In this document: positions 1 to 8,550 of the stretch, one piece after another | How the letters are laid out: each line of letters begins with the position of its first letter | Position numbering within the stretch: the first letter of the stretch is position 1 | Assembly: GCA_965276785.1 (NCBI GenBank) | Contig: OZ255629.1 | Location: forward strand, 2,418,001 to 2,482,000 | Direction: 5' to 3' | Source: LMUY01 sp965276785 | GTDB lineage: Bacteria; Pseudomonadota; Alphaproteobacteria; Acetobacterales; Acetobacteraceae | Length of the DNA: 64,000 nt | Made by a program: the position numbers and the translations under genes | Notes under the pieces: generated by a model | Databases searched by the model: none | What the model saw: only the letters and a program-made list of their open reading frames with translations | Told to the model about the DNA's origin: nothing

Positions 1-66
1 GGATGGGCGGGGGATTGGTGTCCATCGTCGCGCCGTTAAAATGGGTTTACGTGGCAATAAGATGAC

Positions 67-96
67 GCCGCTCGTCTGGTTGCGCGAGCGGCTTTT
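67..96 (+). terminator. Rho-independent terminator of an upstream gene
   Basis: An 8-bp perfect GC-rich stem (67-74 pairing with 85-92) encloses a 10-nt loop and is followed directly by TTTT at 93-96. It probably ends a gene lying left of the window. The next gene starts about 90 nt downstream, so the hairpin separates the two transcription units. The call rests on structure only. Confidence 0.7.
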
Positions 97-183
97 CGGC
101 AGGGTTTTTCCACGGCCGGTATTTCCGAAGCATTAGCATGTTCAGGGCATTGTGTCCGCCGGGTCAAGCCGTGGGGGGCTGGG

Positions 184-1992
184 GTGCCAAGCTGGTGCAG
201 GGTGCGGAGCTTCGCGCGGCGCTACGGGCCGCATTTCGCAATCGCCTTGCTGACCGGCCTGGCCGTTCGCTTTCAGGCGGTTCCCGCCGTGCTGCACGGC
301 GCCTTGCAGGATCCGGACAGCTACATGCGCCTGGTCCGCATGCAGGAGGCGCTGGATGCCGGGCATTGGTTCGGCAGCATTGTTTCGCGGGATGCCTCCG
401 GCGCGGGCGTGGTGCTGCCCTGGTCGCACCTGCTTGACGCCCTGATCTTGCTGCTGCGGGCGCCGTTGCGCTTGGCCTTGCCGCCGGAGCAGGCGCTGTT
501 TTGGGCCGCCGTGGCAACCGGCCCGTTGCTGCTCGGAACCTTGGGCGCGGCCTGCGCCTGGGCTGCAGCGCCGCTCACCCCGCGCAATTGGCTATGGACG
601 GCGCCCTTGGCCGCCGCCATCTCCCCGGCCATCCTGAACTACGGCGAATTGGGGTGTGTCACCCATCACATCGCGCTAGCCGCGCTGGTCGTGTTGGCGT
701 GGGGCGCGGGCGGCCGGGCGGCGTTTGGCGGCCTTGGGGCAGGCGCCGCACTCGGCGCCTTCACCGGACTCGGCATCTGGCTCAGCCCGGAAGCCATGCC
801 CTACTGCGTCATGGCGCTGGGCGGCGTTTTGCTGTCCTGGGCCGTGCAGCCCCGCCCGGAGGTGGCCGATGCCTGCTTGGCTTCTGGCGCCAGCCTGCTG
901 GCTGTGCTTGCCGCCGGCTTGGCGATCGATCCGCCGTTCGGCGGCGTTGCCGCAGCGGCGCTGGACCGGCTTTCGCTGCCGTTCCTCTGTCTTGGCGGCG
1001 TGATGGCCGCTCTGACGTGGCTGCCGCGGCGCCTCGGCGGCGGCCCGGCGTCTCGCTTTGCTGTGCTCGGGGGCGCAGCTTTGGCAGGCGCGGCCGGCTG
1101 GCTTGCGCTGTTTCCCGGCTTCCTGCATGGCTTGGCGGGCTTGATGACGGCGGAACAGGCTGCGGCCTTCTTCGGCCCGATCCGGGAGATGGCGCCGTTG
1201 ACCACGCCGGGCCTGTTCACCCTGTTTGCCTCAGCTGGCAGCTTGGCGGCACTGGCGGCTTTGGTGCTGGCTATGCTGCCGGCTCAGCCGCCGCTGGCTC
1301 GGGTGCTTTGGCTGTATGCCGGCGCGTGCCTGGCCGGCTGCGTCGGCATAGCCGTGCTGCATGTGCGTTTTTCATCCTATCCCGCGGCAGCGGCGGCCAC
1401 TATGCTGCCGGTCCTGCTGGGCCGCCTCGCCACACCTGGCGTGCTGGCCTGGCGGCCCGTGCTGCGGCCAGCCTTGCTTATGGCGTTCCTTTGTGGACCG
1501 GGATTGCTGGGCCGGTCCCTCGTGTCCTCGGCGCAGGCGGACGAGACTGCCAGCCTGTCGGCCTATGCGGCGGAGTGCCCGGTTGCGGCGGCCAGCACGT
1601 TGTTGGCGCCCTACGCCGGCTGGGTCGTCCTGGCGCAGATCAATGATGGGCCGGAACTGCTCTATCGCAGCCGGGTGGCCATCGTCGGCTCGCTCTACCA
1701 TCCAAACATCGCCGGATTCATGCGGTCGCGCGCCGCATGGCGCGCGCAAGCGCTGGCGCAGCCCCCGCCAGAGCTGCTTGCAACCGGCGCCCGAGCGGTG
1801 TTGATCTGCCCGCATCACGCCCGCATGGCGTCGGTCGACGGCCCGGCGGCCACGCTGCTTGACCGGCTCAACGCCGGGGACCCGCCGGCTTGGCTGGTCC
1901 GCGTCGCGGGTGGGACGGGATCGAACTGGGTGCTCTATCGCTTGGAACGGAACAGCATGGCATCGCCGGAAGCGAAAGAAGCAATGCCATGA
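184..1992 (+). CDS. GT-C-type (STT3/AglB-like) polytopic membrane glycosyltransferase, probable
   Basis: The 602-residue protein has a dozen or so hydrophobic stretches over residues 15-460 and a soluble C-terminal tail of about 140 residues. Just after the first membrane segment it carries DPDSYMRL (residues 43-50). This acidic loop motif with adjacent Tyr is characteristic of GT-C enzymes related to oligosaccharyltransferases, which use lipid-linked sugars at the outer membrane face. A His-His pair near residue 160 lies in the region of the second conserved loop. The start is GTG; the gene ends in ATGA shared with the NUDIX gene, so the two are probably co-translated. The fold class is fairly secure, but the sugar donor and acceptor are unknown. 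It could also be a PMT/ArnT-like enzyme. Confidence 0.6.
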   Translation: MPSWCRVRSFARRYGPHFAIALLTGLAVRFQAVPAVLHGALQDPDSYMRLVRMQEALDAGHWFGSIVSRDASGAGVVLPWSHLLDALILLLRAPLRLALPPEQALFWAAVATGPLLLGTLGAACAWAAAPLTPRNWLWTAPLAAAISPAILNYGELGCVTHHIALAALVVLAWGAGGRAAFGGLGAGAALGAFTGLGIWLSPEAMPYCVMALGGVLLSWAVQPRPEVADACLASGASLLAVLAAGLAIDPPFGGVAAAALDRLSLPFLCLGGVMAALTWLPRRLGGGPASRFAVLGGAALAGAAGWLALFPGFLHGLAGLMTAEQAAAFFGPIREMAPLTTPGLFTLFASAGSLAALAALVLAMLPAQPPLARVLWLYAGACLAGCVGIAVLHVRFSSYPAAAAATMLPVLLGRLATPGVLAWRPVLRPALLMAFLCGPGLLGRSLVSSAQADETASLSAYAAECPVAAASTLLAPYAGWVVLAQINDGPELLYRSRVAIVGSLYHPNIAGFMRSRAAWRAQALAQPPPELLATGARAVLICPHHARMASVDGPAATLLDRLNAGDPPAWLVRVAGGTGSNWVLYRLERNSMASPEAKEAMP

Positions 1993-2618
1993 CCGAGCCG
2001 GGTTGGCTCACCTGGGCGCGGGAGTTGCAGGGCATTGCACAGTCGGGGCTGGCCTTCACCAAAGACCCTTACGACCGCGAGCGCTACGAAAGTCTGCGTG
2101 CCTTGGCCGCGCGCGTCATCGCCGCCAACACCGATTTTCCGGCGGCAGCCATCGAGGCGCTGTTCACCGGCCAGACCGGCTACGCCACCCCCAAGATCGA
2201 CGTCCGCGGCGCCGTGTTCGACCAAGATGGCCGCATCCTCATGGTGCGCGAAGTGGCGGATGGCGGCCGCTGGACCCTGCCGGGCGGTTGGGCCGATGTG
2301 AACCTCACCCCGGCGCAAAACGTGGCCAAAGAGATGCGCGAGGAAAGCGGCTTCGAGGTCACCGTGCGCAAGTTGGCCGCGGTTTGGGACCGGACGCGGC
2401 AGGGCCACACGCCGGGCCTGTTCTCATGCGCCAAGATGTTCTTCCTTTGCGAAATCGTCGGCGGCGCCGCGGGCGTCAGCCTGGAAACCTCCGAGCTGGG
2501 CTGGTTCGGGCAAGCCGAGCTGCCGGCCGACCTCTCGCTCGGCCGCGTCTTGCCCAAGCAACTCCACCGCATGTTCGCCCATGCCCGCGACTCGGCGCTG
2601 CCGACCGAGTTCGACTAG
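1989..2618 (+). CDS. NUDIX hydrolase with N-terminal accessory domain (ADP-ribose pyrophosphatase type)
   Basis: The 209-residue protein probably hydrolyses a nucleoside diphosphate linked to another moiety, as ADP-ribose pyrophosphatases do. Residues 1-65 form the helical accessory domain often seen before this NUDIX subgroup, and the NUDIX fold follows. The NUDIX box reads G-x5-L-x7-KEMREESGF. The catalytic REESG core is intact, but the first Glu of the box is Leu and the following Arg is Lys. I chose ATG 1989 because it overlaps the preceding TGA (ATGA) and gives a standard N-terminus; an in-frame extension to 1890 would lie inside the upstream gene. Substrate specificity cannot be read from the sequence. 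Confidence 0.85.
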   Translation: MTEPGWLTWARELQGIAQSGLAFTKDPYDRERYESLRALAARVIAANTDFPAAAIEALFTGQTGYATPKIDVRGAVFDQDGRILMVREVADGGRWTLPGGWADVNLTPAQNVAKEMREESGFEVTVRKLAAVWDRTRQGHTPGLFSCAKMFFLCEIVGGAAGVSLETSELGWFGQAELPADLSLGRVLPKQLHRMFAHARDSALPTEFD

Positions 2619-2741
2619 CGAAGCACGCTCTCTTCCGTCAATTATTGACATAGCCATCGTCCGCACCGCTATGCTCGCGGGATGTCCCAGCCCTGCCAGC
2701 TCGACCACACCCCAGCCGCCCAACCGCGTTAAGCCAGTCAA

Positions 2742-4133
2742 TTGCCCCGCCCCCTGATAGGCCGCACGATCCGCCGCATCCGTCTGGAGCAAGTGATGAC
2801 CCAGCAGGCGCTTGCCAGTCGCCTGGGCATCTCCGCAAGCTATCTCAACCTCATCGAGCACGATCAGCGCAACGTCACCGCCTCGCTCCTGATCAAGCTC
2901 GCGGAAGTGCTGCAAATCGAACTCGCTTCGCTGTCGGGTGCGTCCGAGCGGCAGCTTCAGGCCGGGCTGCGCGAAGTCTTTGCCGACCCGATGCTGGCGC
3001 ATGAGACCGTCCCGGAGGCCGAATTGGAGGCGCTTGCTTCCGCCAGCCCGAATGCCACCCGCTCGATTCTCACCTTGTACCGCGCTTGGCGGGTCGCCCG
3101 TGAAGACGCCAGCGGCATCGCGCTCCCGTCCGGCCGCCGCCTGTTGCTGCCCAACGAGGAAGTGCGCGACCTGTTCAACGATCGCAGCAACCACTTTCCT
3201 TCGCTCGAAGCCGCCGCGGAGGCGATCGTGGCGGAGCTGGGCGCCAACCCGGCCGAGACCAACCATGCCATCGCCGAGCGCCTCCGCCGCCATCACGGCC
3301 TGGTCGTGCATGTGACCGCAATGGAGAGCAACTTGCGGCACTACGACCCGGCGACCCGCGTGCTGACACTCTCCGAGCAGCTCCCGCGCGAGAGCCGCGG
3401 GTTCCACATGGCCTTCCAGCTCATGCTGTTGGAGGCGCGCGAGGCGGTCGAGGCGGTGCTCGAGAGCGCCAGCCCCACTTCGCAGGAGGCAGCGCAGCTT
3501 ATTCGCCTTGGCCTGCTGAACTACGCCGCCGCCGCCGTGCTGATGCCCTATGGCGCCTTCGCGCAAACCGCCCGCGCGCTGCGCCACGACGTCGAAGCCA
3601 TCGCCATGCGGTTCGGCGTCTCGTTCGAGCAGGCCTGCCATCGCCTGTCCAGCCTGCAGCGGCCGAGCCAGCGCGGGGTGCCGTTCTTCTTCTTGCGCAT
3701 CGACCCGGCCGGCAATGTCAGCAAGCGCTTCTCCGGGGCGGGCTTCCCCTTCGCGCGGTTCGGCGGCTCCTGCCCCCGCTGGGTTGTTCACGCCGCCTAT
3801 GCCACGCCGGGCACATTGCGAGTTCAGGTGGCCAGCTTGCCGGACGGCGCCACCTTCCTGTGCTTCGCCCGCAGCGTCACGGGAGTGGCCGCCGCTTGGC
3901 GGGAGCCGCCGCCGGTGCACGTCATCGCCATGGGGTGCGACGTCGCCCATGCCGCCGAACTGGTCTATGCCGACGGCATCGACGTTCGGCTCGCCGCGGT
4001 TGGCATCGGCCTGACCTGCCGGCTCTGCGATCGCCAGGACTGCCGCAGCCGCGCCTTCCCGCCGCTGGAACACCGCTTGGCGCTGGACCCGCAAACCGCC
4101 AGCGACAGCCCCTACCGCTTCACCAAGCCCTAA
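2742..4133 (+). CDS. ScfR/RamB/MccR-family short-chain acyl-CoA responsive transcriptional regulator
   Basis: The 463-residue protein starts with an XRE-type helix-turn-helix (residues 8-65, including QQALASRLGISASYLNLIE). An IrrE/DUF955-like central domain follows (about 140-290), then a C-terminal DUF2083-type domain ending in a cysteine cluster (CRLCDRQDCRSRAFPP, about 430-446). This architecture defines the ScfR/RamB/MccR family, which controls acetate and propionate assimilation genes such as isocitrate lyase or methylcitrate enzymes in response to acyl-CoA. Translation starts at TTG 2742. The gene stands alone downstream of the NUDIX gene. The isocitrate lyase at 33.0-34.7 kb is a plausible target, by inference only. 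Confidence 0.88.
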   Translation: MPRPLIGRTIRRIRLEQVMTQQALASRLGISASYLNLIEHDQRNVTASLLIKLAEVLQIELASLSGASERQLQAGLREVFADPMLAHETVPEAELEALASASPNATRSILTLYRAWRVAREDASGIALPSGRRLLLPNEEVRDLFNDRSNHFPSLEAAAEAIVAELGANPAETNHAIAERLRRHHGLVVHVTAMESNLRHYDPATRVLTLSEQLPRESRGFHMAFQLMLLEAREAVEAVLESASPTSQEAAQLIRLGLLNYAAAAVLMPYGAFAQTARALRHDVEAIAMRFGVSFEQACHRLSSLQRPSQRGVPFFFLRIDPAGNVSKRFSGAGFPFARFGGSCPRWVVHAAYATPGTLRVQVASLPDGATFLCFARSVTGVAAAWREPPPVHVIAMGCDVAHAAELVYADGIDVRLAAVGIGLTCRLCDRQDCRSRAFPPLEHRLALDPQTASDSPYRFTKP

Positions 4134-4305
4134 TCCACGGCACGCCTGGGCTGCGGCTCACGACGCTGTGATTGGCTTGCTGAAGCCCTGCCGCAATCCT
4201 GCCGCGGTTTCACGACTTAAAAACCTCCGTCAATCGCCTATGTCACAAACCGGCAAAGTCAACAGGGTCCTCCTGCTCACGCCACCAACCAAGAAGAGAA
4301 TATAA

Positions 4306-5511
4306 ATGCCAGATACGAGCCTAAACGCCGCCAAACCGGGGCGTAGCTTGGGCGTTCTCATCGTGGGAATTGGCGGCGCAGTCGCCAGCACTGCTGCGGC
4401 GGGTGTGGAAATGCTGCGGGCGGGATCGAATGATCTTGCTGGGTTGCCCCTCGCCAATGTCGGTGTTGCTGGCTTGGTTCCATACCGCAATATTCATTTC
4501 GCCGGGTGGGATTTGCATGGCGAGGACCTTGCTGCCGCCGTCCGCGAACACCGAGTGCTCGACCGCGAACAGACCGAAGTCGTCGAGGACAAGCTCGCCG
4601 CGCTGCGTCCCTGGCCCGCCGTTGGCAGCAAAGAGTTCTGCCGCAACGTCGACGGCGACAACAAAATGACCGGCACCCATCGCCAGGCCGTCGAGCAGAT
4701 CCGCCAGGACATTCGCGATTACCGGGAGTCGTCGGGAATTCGCGACTTGGTTATGGTCAACCTAGCTTCGGTTGAGCGGTGGCCGGACCTGCGGCTCGAA
4801 GTGTTGCAGAATCCCGCAGCCTTCGAACGGGGCCTGGATCAGGGCGATTTGGCGATCAGCCCGGCCATGCTTTACGCCTATGCCGCCATCCAGGAGGGTC
4901 TGCCCTACGGCAACTTCACCCCTAGCCTGGCCGCTGACGTCCCCGCGCTCACCCGCATGGCCGACGAACGTTGCGTCCCGGTCGCTGGCAAGGATGGCAA
5001 GACTGGGCAAACCTTCATCAAGACTGTCCTGGCCCCCGCCTTCCGCTCCCGCTCGCTTTATGTAGAGGGCTGGTTCTCCACCAACATCCTTGGCAACCGC
5101 GACGGCCTGGCGCTCGACAATGCTGACAGCCTGCGGTCCAAACTCAGCACCAAGGGCTCGGTGCTGGATAGCATTCTCGGCTACCCGGTGGAGGACCACC
5201 TGGTGAACATCCAATACTACAAACCGCGCGGTGATAACAAAGAGGCCTGGGACAACATCGACCTGGTCGGCTTCATGGGCCAGAAGATGCAAATGAAGGT
5301 GAATTTTCTCTGCCGCGACAGCATCCTCGCCGCCCCGCTCGTGATTGAGATCGCCCGCGTGCTCGATCTCGCCAAGCAGCGCGGCAAGGGCGGCATCCAG
5401 GAACAGCTCGGCCTGTTCTTCAAGGCGCCGATGACCTCACCGGGCCGCCGCGAGGAGCATTCCTTCCCGGTCCAGGAGCGCAACCTGCTCGACTGGCTGG
5501 CCGCCGCCTGA
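4306..5511 (+). CDS. Inositol-3-phosphate synthase (Ino1/MIPS family)
   Basis: The 401-residue enzyme should convert glucose 6-phosphate to 1D-myo-inositol 3-phosphate by an NAD-dependent oxidation, aldol and reduction sequence in the cytosol. An N-terminal Rossmann motif (LIVGIGGAVAST, about 18-29) and the family blocks MVNLASVE, GNFTPS, KTGQTF, LYVEGWFSTNILGNRDG and the C-terminal KAPM region are all visible. Length matches prokaryotic members. ATG 4306 follows a purine-rich RBS (aagaaga). It opens a chain of nine overlapping or closely spaced genes ending in a GT4 and a PIG-L deacetylase, so its product probably feeds a dedicated pathway rather than general lipid synthesis. Confidence 0.93.
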   Translation: MPDTSLNAAKPGRSLGVLIVGIGGAVASTAAAGVEMLRAGSNDLAGLPLANVGVAGLVPYRNIHFAGWDLHGEDLAAAVREHRVLDREQTEVVEDKLAALRPWPAVGSKEFCRNVDGDNKMTGTHRQAVEQIRQDIRDYRESSGIRDLVMVNLASVERWPDLRLEVLQNPAAFERGLDQGDLAISPAMLYAYAAIQEGLPYGNFTPSLAADVPALTRMADERCVPVAGKDGKTGQTFIKTVLAPAFRSRSLYVEGWFSTNILGNRDGLALDNADSLRSKLSTKGSVLDSILGYPVEDHLVNIQYYKPRGDNKEAWDNIDLVGFMGQKMQMKVNFLCRDSILAAPLVIEIARVLDLAKQRGKGGIQEQLGLFFKAPMTSPGRREEHSFPVQERNLLDWLAAA

Positions 5512-6413
5512 TGGATGGCGGTTCGCCTCGCGGCGGGCTGGGCGCGCTCACTCCGCTGGCCGCCGAGTTGGGCGACCTCAAGCGCGTCCGGGACGCGGCG
5601 TCTCGCGACAGCCTTGCCGCCAGGGCATTCCGCCGGGCGTGGTCCCGTCTCGCCAGCGGCGAACCGTCCGACGCCGTGGCGCTCTCCACCGCAGCCGACG
5701 CCCTTGCCGCGGTCCGTCTCGGCGGGCTAGACGCTAGCACGCTCGCTGCCCTCGGCGTGGCCGACCCAGCGCCAATCCTCCGTCGCAGCTTTGATGAGGC
5801 TGCCGCTGTCATCGCGCCGGGCCTGCGCGCGAGGCTGCGTGAGCAGCTTGGCCAACCGGCGCATCCCGCCGCAGCGCCCACCTTTGCCGAGGCGTTGATC
5901 CGTCAGCCCCGCGCCGGCGCCACCTGTCCCGGCAAGCCCCGCCTCGTGCTGGACCCGCCCGAGAACCACGGCGACCACTGCCTGGTGGTCGCCGTGCTCG
6001 GCGTGGCGCTCGCCCCGCTCTATGGCGCCGACCCGGCGGTGGTGTTTCTCGCCGGCCTCGCCCACCACCTGCACAACGCCGCCCTGCCGGATAGCGGTTT
6101 TGCCGGCGAAATCCTGCTCGGCGACGAACTCGCTCTGCTGATGCGCCGCCTGTTTGACCGCGAACTTGCCACCCTGCCCGTCGCGACAGCCGCCCCAGTC
6201 CGAACCGCCCTCGCCATCACGGGCGATGCAAACACCCAAGAGGGCCGCGCCTTCAATGCGGCCGACGTGATGGATCGCGTGCTGCAGATGCGCCACTATG
6301 AGCGGGTGGCGGCCTTCACCGCCGCCCAGGCGCTGGACGACCTCGAACTGGTGCACGCGGGCCCGCTTCAGGCGTTCCATCAATCCGTGCTCGCGGAGGC
6401 TGGCCTGTCGTGA
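5511..6413 (+). CDS. HD-domain-like protein in the inositol cluster
   Basis: The 300-residue protein has an alanine-rich helical N-terminal half (1-130) and a C-terminal segment resembling an HD-superfamily phosphohydrolase. The visible features are NHGDH near 153, AGLAHHLHNA near 182 where HD proteins have HDxxK/H, and an acidic FNAADVMDR segment near 248. The metal-binding Asp of the central His-Asp pair is replaced by His. Activity as a phosphatase, for example on inositol phosphate, is therefore possible but unproven. The ATG shares one base with the TGA of ino1 (TGATG), and the stop overlaps the next gene (GTGA), which argues for obligate co-expression. I do not recognise a named family. 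Confidence 0.6.
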   Translation: MDGGSPRGGLGALTPLAAELGDLKRVRDAASRDSLAARAFRRAWSRLASGEPSDAVALSTAADALAAVRLGGLDASTLAALGVADPAPILRRSFDEAAAVIAPGLRARLREQLGQPAHPAAAPTFAEALIRQPRAGATCPGKPRLVLDPPENHGDHCLVVAVLGVALAPLYGADPAVVFLAGLAHHLHNAALPDSGFAGEILLGDELALLMRRLFDRELATLPVATAAPVRTALAITGDANTQEGRAFNAADVMDRVLQMRHYERVAAFTAAQALDDLELVHAGPLQAFHQSVLAEAGLS

Positions 6414-7531
6414 GGCTGCGCAGCCCCGTCACGCAACGACCGCTTGCCCTGCGAGGCCATGCCCTGGTGAACAAGGACGAGCGCTGGCCGGTGTTGGACG
6501 GCATCGCCTTCCTGTGCGCCGACCGCCGAGCGCTGGCGACAGCGGCACTAGCGGCGCTCGACGCGGGCGACCCCGCCCATGCACTCGTCTTGCTGCTGGG
6601 CGACCAAGATGGCTGGGCCCGCACGCCGCCGCCGAGCGAGGCAGCGCGCCGCGAAGCCGTCCGCTGCCGCGACGCGCTCACCTTCCGCGAGGCGATGGAA
6701 CTGCTCGCCCTTGGCCCGGTGGCCACCTATTTCGCCCATCGCTGGTCCGACCCAACTTTCTTGTCCGGTCTCGCGCTCGCGCAATCCTACTGGGGCGCAC
6801 CCCGCCGCGTGCTGGAACTCGCCTGTGGCGCCGGCCATTACCTGCGCGCCTTCACTGGCCACACGCCCGAGGTGGTGGGGGGCGATTTGGTGTTTGCCAA
6901 ACTCTGGCTGGCCCGGCACTTCGTCGCCCCCGAGGCCAGCCTAGTGTGCTTCGACGCCGCGGCCCCTTGGCCGTTCGAGAGCGCGACGGCCGACCTACTG
7001 TTCTGCCATGACGCGTTCTACTTCCTGCCCGACAAGCCCCGCGTCGCGGCCGAGATGCTGCGTGTCGCCACCCGCATTCTGGTCGGCCACATGCATAACG
7101 GCCTGGTGGACAACTTCTCCGCCGGAGAGCCGATGGAGCCGGCGTATTATGCCGCCCTCTTTCCCGCGCCTGACCTGTTCGACGACCGCGAACTCACCGC
7201 CGCCCTTATCGAGGCCCGCCCGCCGCGCTCCGCCAGCATCGACGAACTCGCCGCGGCTCCCGCCATCGCCTTGGCCGCGGGCACTGGCCCAGCCGGCCCC
7301 GCCGCCGGCCCGCTCACCGAGCCGGGTCTTGGGCGCCTGCTTCGCCGCAATCCGCTTTACGCCGACGGCCGGGTGCAATGGCCCTCCAAGCGGTATGCCA
7401 GCGAATACGGCCCGCTCGCCACCTACCCGGAGCGGACCGACGCGCCCGAGGCTGCTGTCGCCGGCGATAGCGCCGAGATCGACCGGCTTGCCCGCCACCG
7501 CGTGCTGCTCGACCTGCCGGAGCGATGGTGA
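6410..7531 (+). CDS. Class I SAM-dependent methyltransferase with Trm112-like N-terminus
   Basis: The first 45 residues resemble the Trm112/YcaR-like leader that precedes many methyltransferase domains, without its cysteines. A Rossmann methyltransferase domain follows, with motif I VLELACGAGHYLRAF near residue 140, an acidic GGDL motif II, and post-I segments FDAAAPWPFES and ADLLFCHDAFYFL. The remaining 150 residues form a C-terminal domain of unknown role. GTG 6410 overlaps the previous TGA and the stop region overlaps the next start by 7 nt. In context it probably methylates an intermediate or product of the inositol cluster. The substrate is unknown. Confidence 0.8.
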   Translation: MRLRSPVTQRPLALRGHALVNKDERWPVLDGIAFLCADRRALATAALAALDAGDPAHALVLLLGDQDGWARTPPPSEAARREAVRCRDALTFREAMELLALGPVATYFAHRWSDPTFLSGLALAQSYWGAPRRVLELACGAGHYLRAFTGHTPEVVGGDLVFAKLWLARHFVAPEASLVCFDAAAPWPFESATADLLFCHDAFYFLPDKPRVAAEMLRVATRILVGHMHNGLVDNFSAGEPMEPAYYAALFPAPDLFDDRELTAALIEARPPRSASIDELAAAPAIALAAGTGPAGPAAGPLTEPGLGRLLRRNPLYADGRVQWPSKRYASEYGPLATYPERTDAPEAAVAGDSAEIDRLARHRVLLDLPERW

Positions 7532-8550
7532 GCCTGCGCTGGGGCATCGCCGGTTGCGGCTGGGTGGCGCGGGACTACGTCGCCCCCGCCATTGCCGCCT
7601 CCGCCAATGGCGTCCTGGCCGCGTTGCACGACGTGTCGGCCGCCTCGCTCGCGCGCACTGCGGCCGCCCATCCGGAGGCGCTCGCGACCACGAGCTTGGC
7701 GGAGTTCCTCGACAGCGTGGATGCGGTCTATGTCGCCTCGCCGAACCACGCTCACCGACCGCTGGTGGAAGCCGCCGCCGCAGCGGGCTGCGCGGTGCTG
7801 TGCGAGAAGCCGATGGCCACCACCATGGCGGACGCCCGCGCAATGGTGGCCGCCTGCGAAGGGGCCGGCGTCACCTATGCTACGGCCTTCGACCAGCGCT
7901 TCCACCCGGCCCATCTCCACATGGTCAGCCTGTTGCAGGAGGGTGCGCTCGGTGCCGTTACCGCCATCCGCATCGCCTACTGCTGCTGGGTCGGTCCCGA
8001 GTTCGCCCCAGGCTTCGCGAGCGACAACTGGCGCATCGACCCCGCCCGCGCCGGTGGCGGCGCCTTGATCGACCTGGCGCCGCACGGGCTCGACCTCGCC
8101 TGTTTCCTGCTGGGCGAGCGCCTGGCCGACATCGCCGCTCTGGGCCAATCCCGCGTGCATGACTATAGCGTGGAAGACGGCGCTCTGGTGATCGCGCGGT
8201 CCGAGAGCGGCGTGCTGGTGCAGCTCCACGTCGCCTATAACTGTCCCGAGACGCTGCCGCGCCGCCGCCTGGAAGTGGTGGGCACGGCCGGGCAACTCGT
8301 GGCCACCGACACGATGGGCCAGACGCCGGGCGGCACATTGACGCTCATCCCGGCCAGCACGGGGACGGCGGAGCTGGTCGCGGTGCCCCGTCCGGAGCGC
8401 TCGCCGTTCCTCAACCAGGTCGAGATGTTCGCCGCCTGCGTGCTGCAGCGCCGCGCGTTTCACTTCCCGCCGGGCAACGACCTGCAGCTCATGGCGCTGG
8501 TGCTGGAGGCGCAGCACCAGGCCCGCACGGACCGCCGCGATGCCGCTTAG
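7525..8550 (+). CDS. Gfo/Idh/MocA-family NAD(P)-dependent oxidoreductase
   Basis: The 341-residue protein has an N-terminal nucleotide-binding fold (GIAGCGWVARDY, residues 7-18) and the family signature CEKPMATT at about 93-100, whose Lys is the usual catalytic residue. The C-terminal alpha/beta domain contains GGGALIDLAPHGLDLACFLLG. Members oxidise sugars or cyclitols, including myo-inositol to 2-keto-inositol. Next to an inositol phosphate synthase, a role as an inositol or inositol-glycoside dehydrogenase is attractive but inferred. The start overlaps the upstream methyltransferase, and the end overlaps the metallo-hydrolase by 11 nt. Confidence 0.88.
   Translation: MVSLRWGIAGCGWVARDYVAPAIAASANGVLAALHDVSAASLARTAAAHPEALATTSLAEFLDSVDAVYVASPNHAHRPLVEAAAAAGCAVLCEKPMATTMADARAMVAACEGAGVTYATAFDQRFHPAHLHMVSLLQEGALGAVTAIRIAYCCWVGPEFAPGFASDNWRIDPARAGGGALIDLAPHGLDLACFLLGERLADIAALGQSRVHDYSVEDGALVIARSESGVLVQLHVAYNCPETLPRRRLEVVGTAGQLVATDTMGQTPGGTLTLIPASTGTAELVAVPRPERSPFLNQVEMFAACVLQRRAFHFPPGNDLQLMALVLEAQHQARTDRRDAA

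Noticed and set aside
138..437. Short frame overlapping the first membrane protein
   Set aside because: It lies in another frame of a gene with clear membrane topology and a GT-C motif, and it has an Arg/Gly-rich composition typical of GC-driven shadow frames.
2424..4094. Long minus-strand open frame (556 codons)
   Set aside because: It is antisense to the ScfR-type regulator, has no domain pattern, and its Gly/Gln/Arg/Ala-rich composition reflects codon bias of the real gene.
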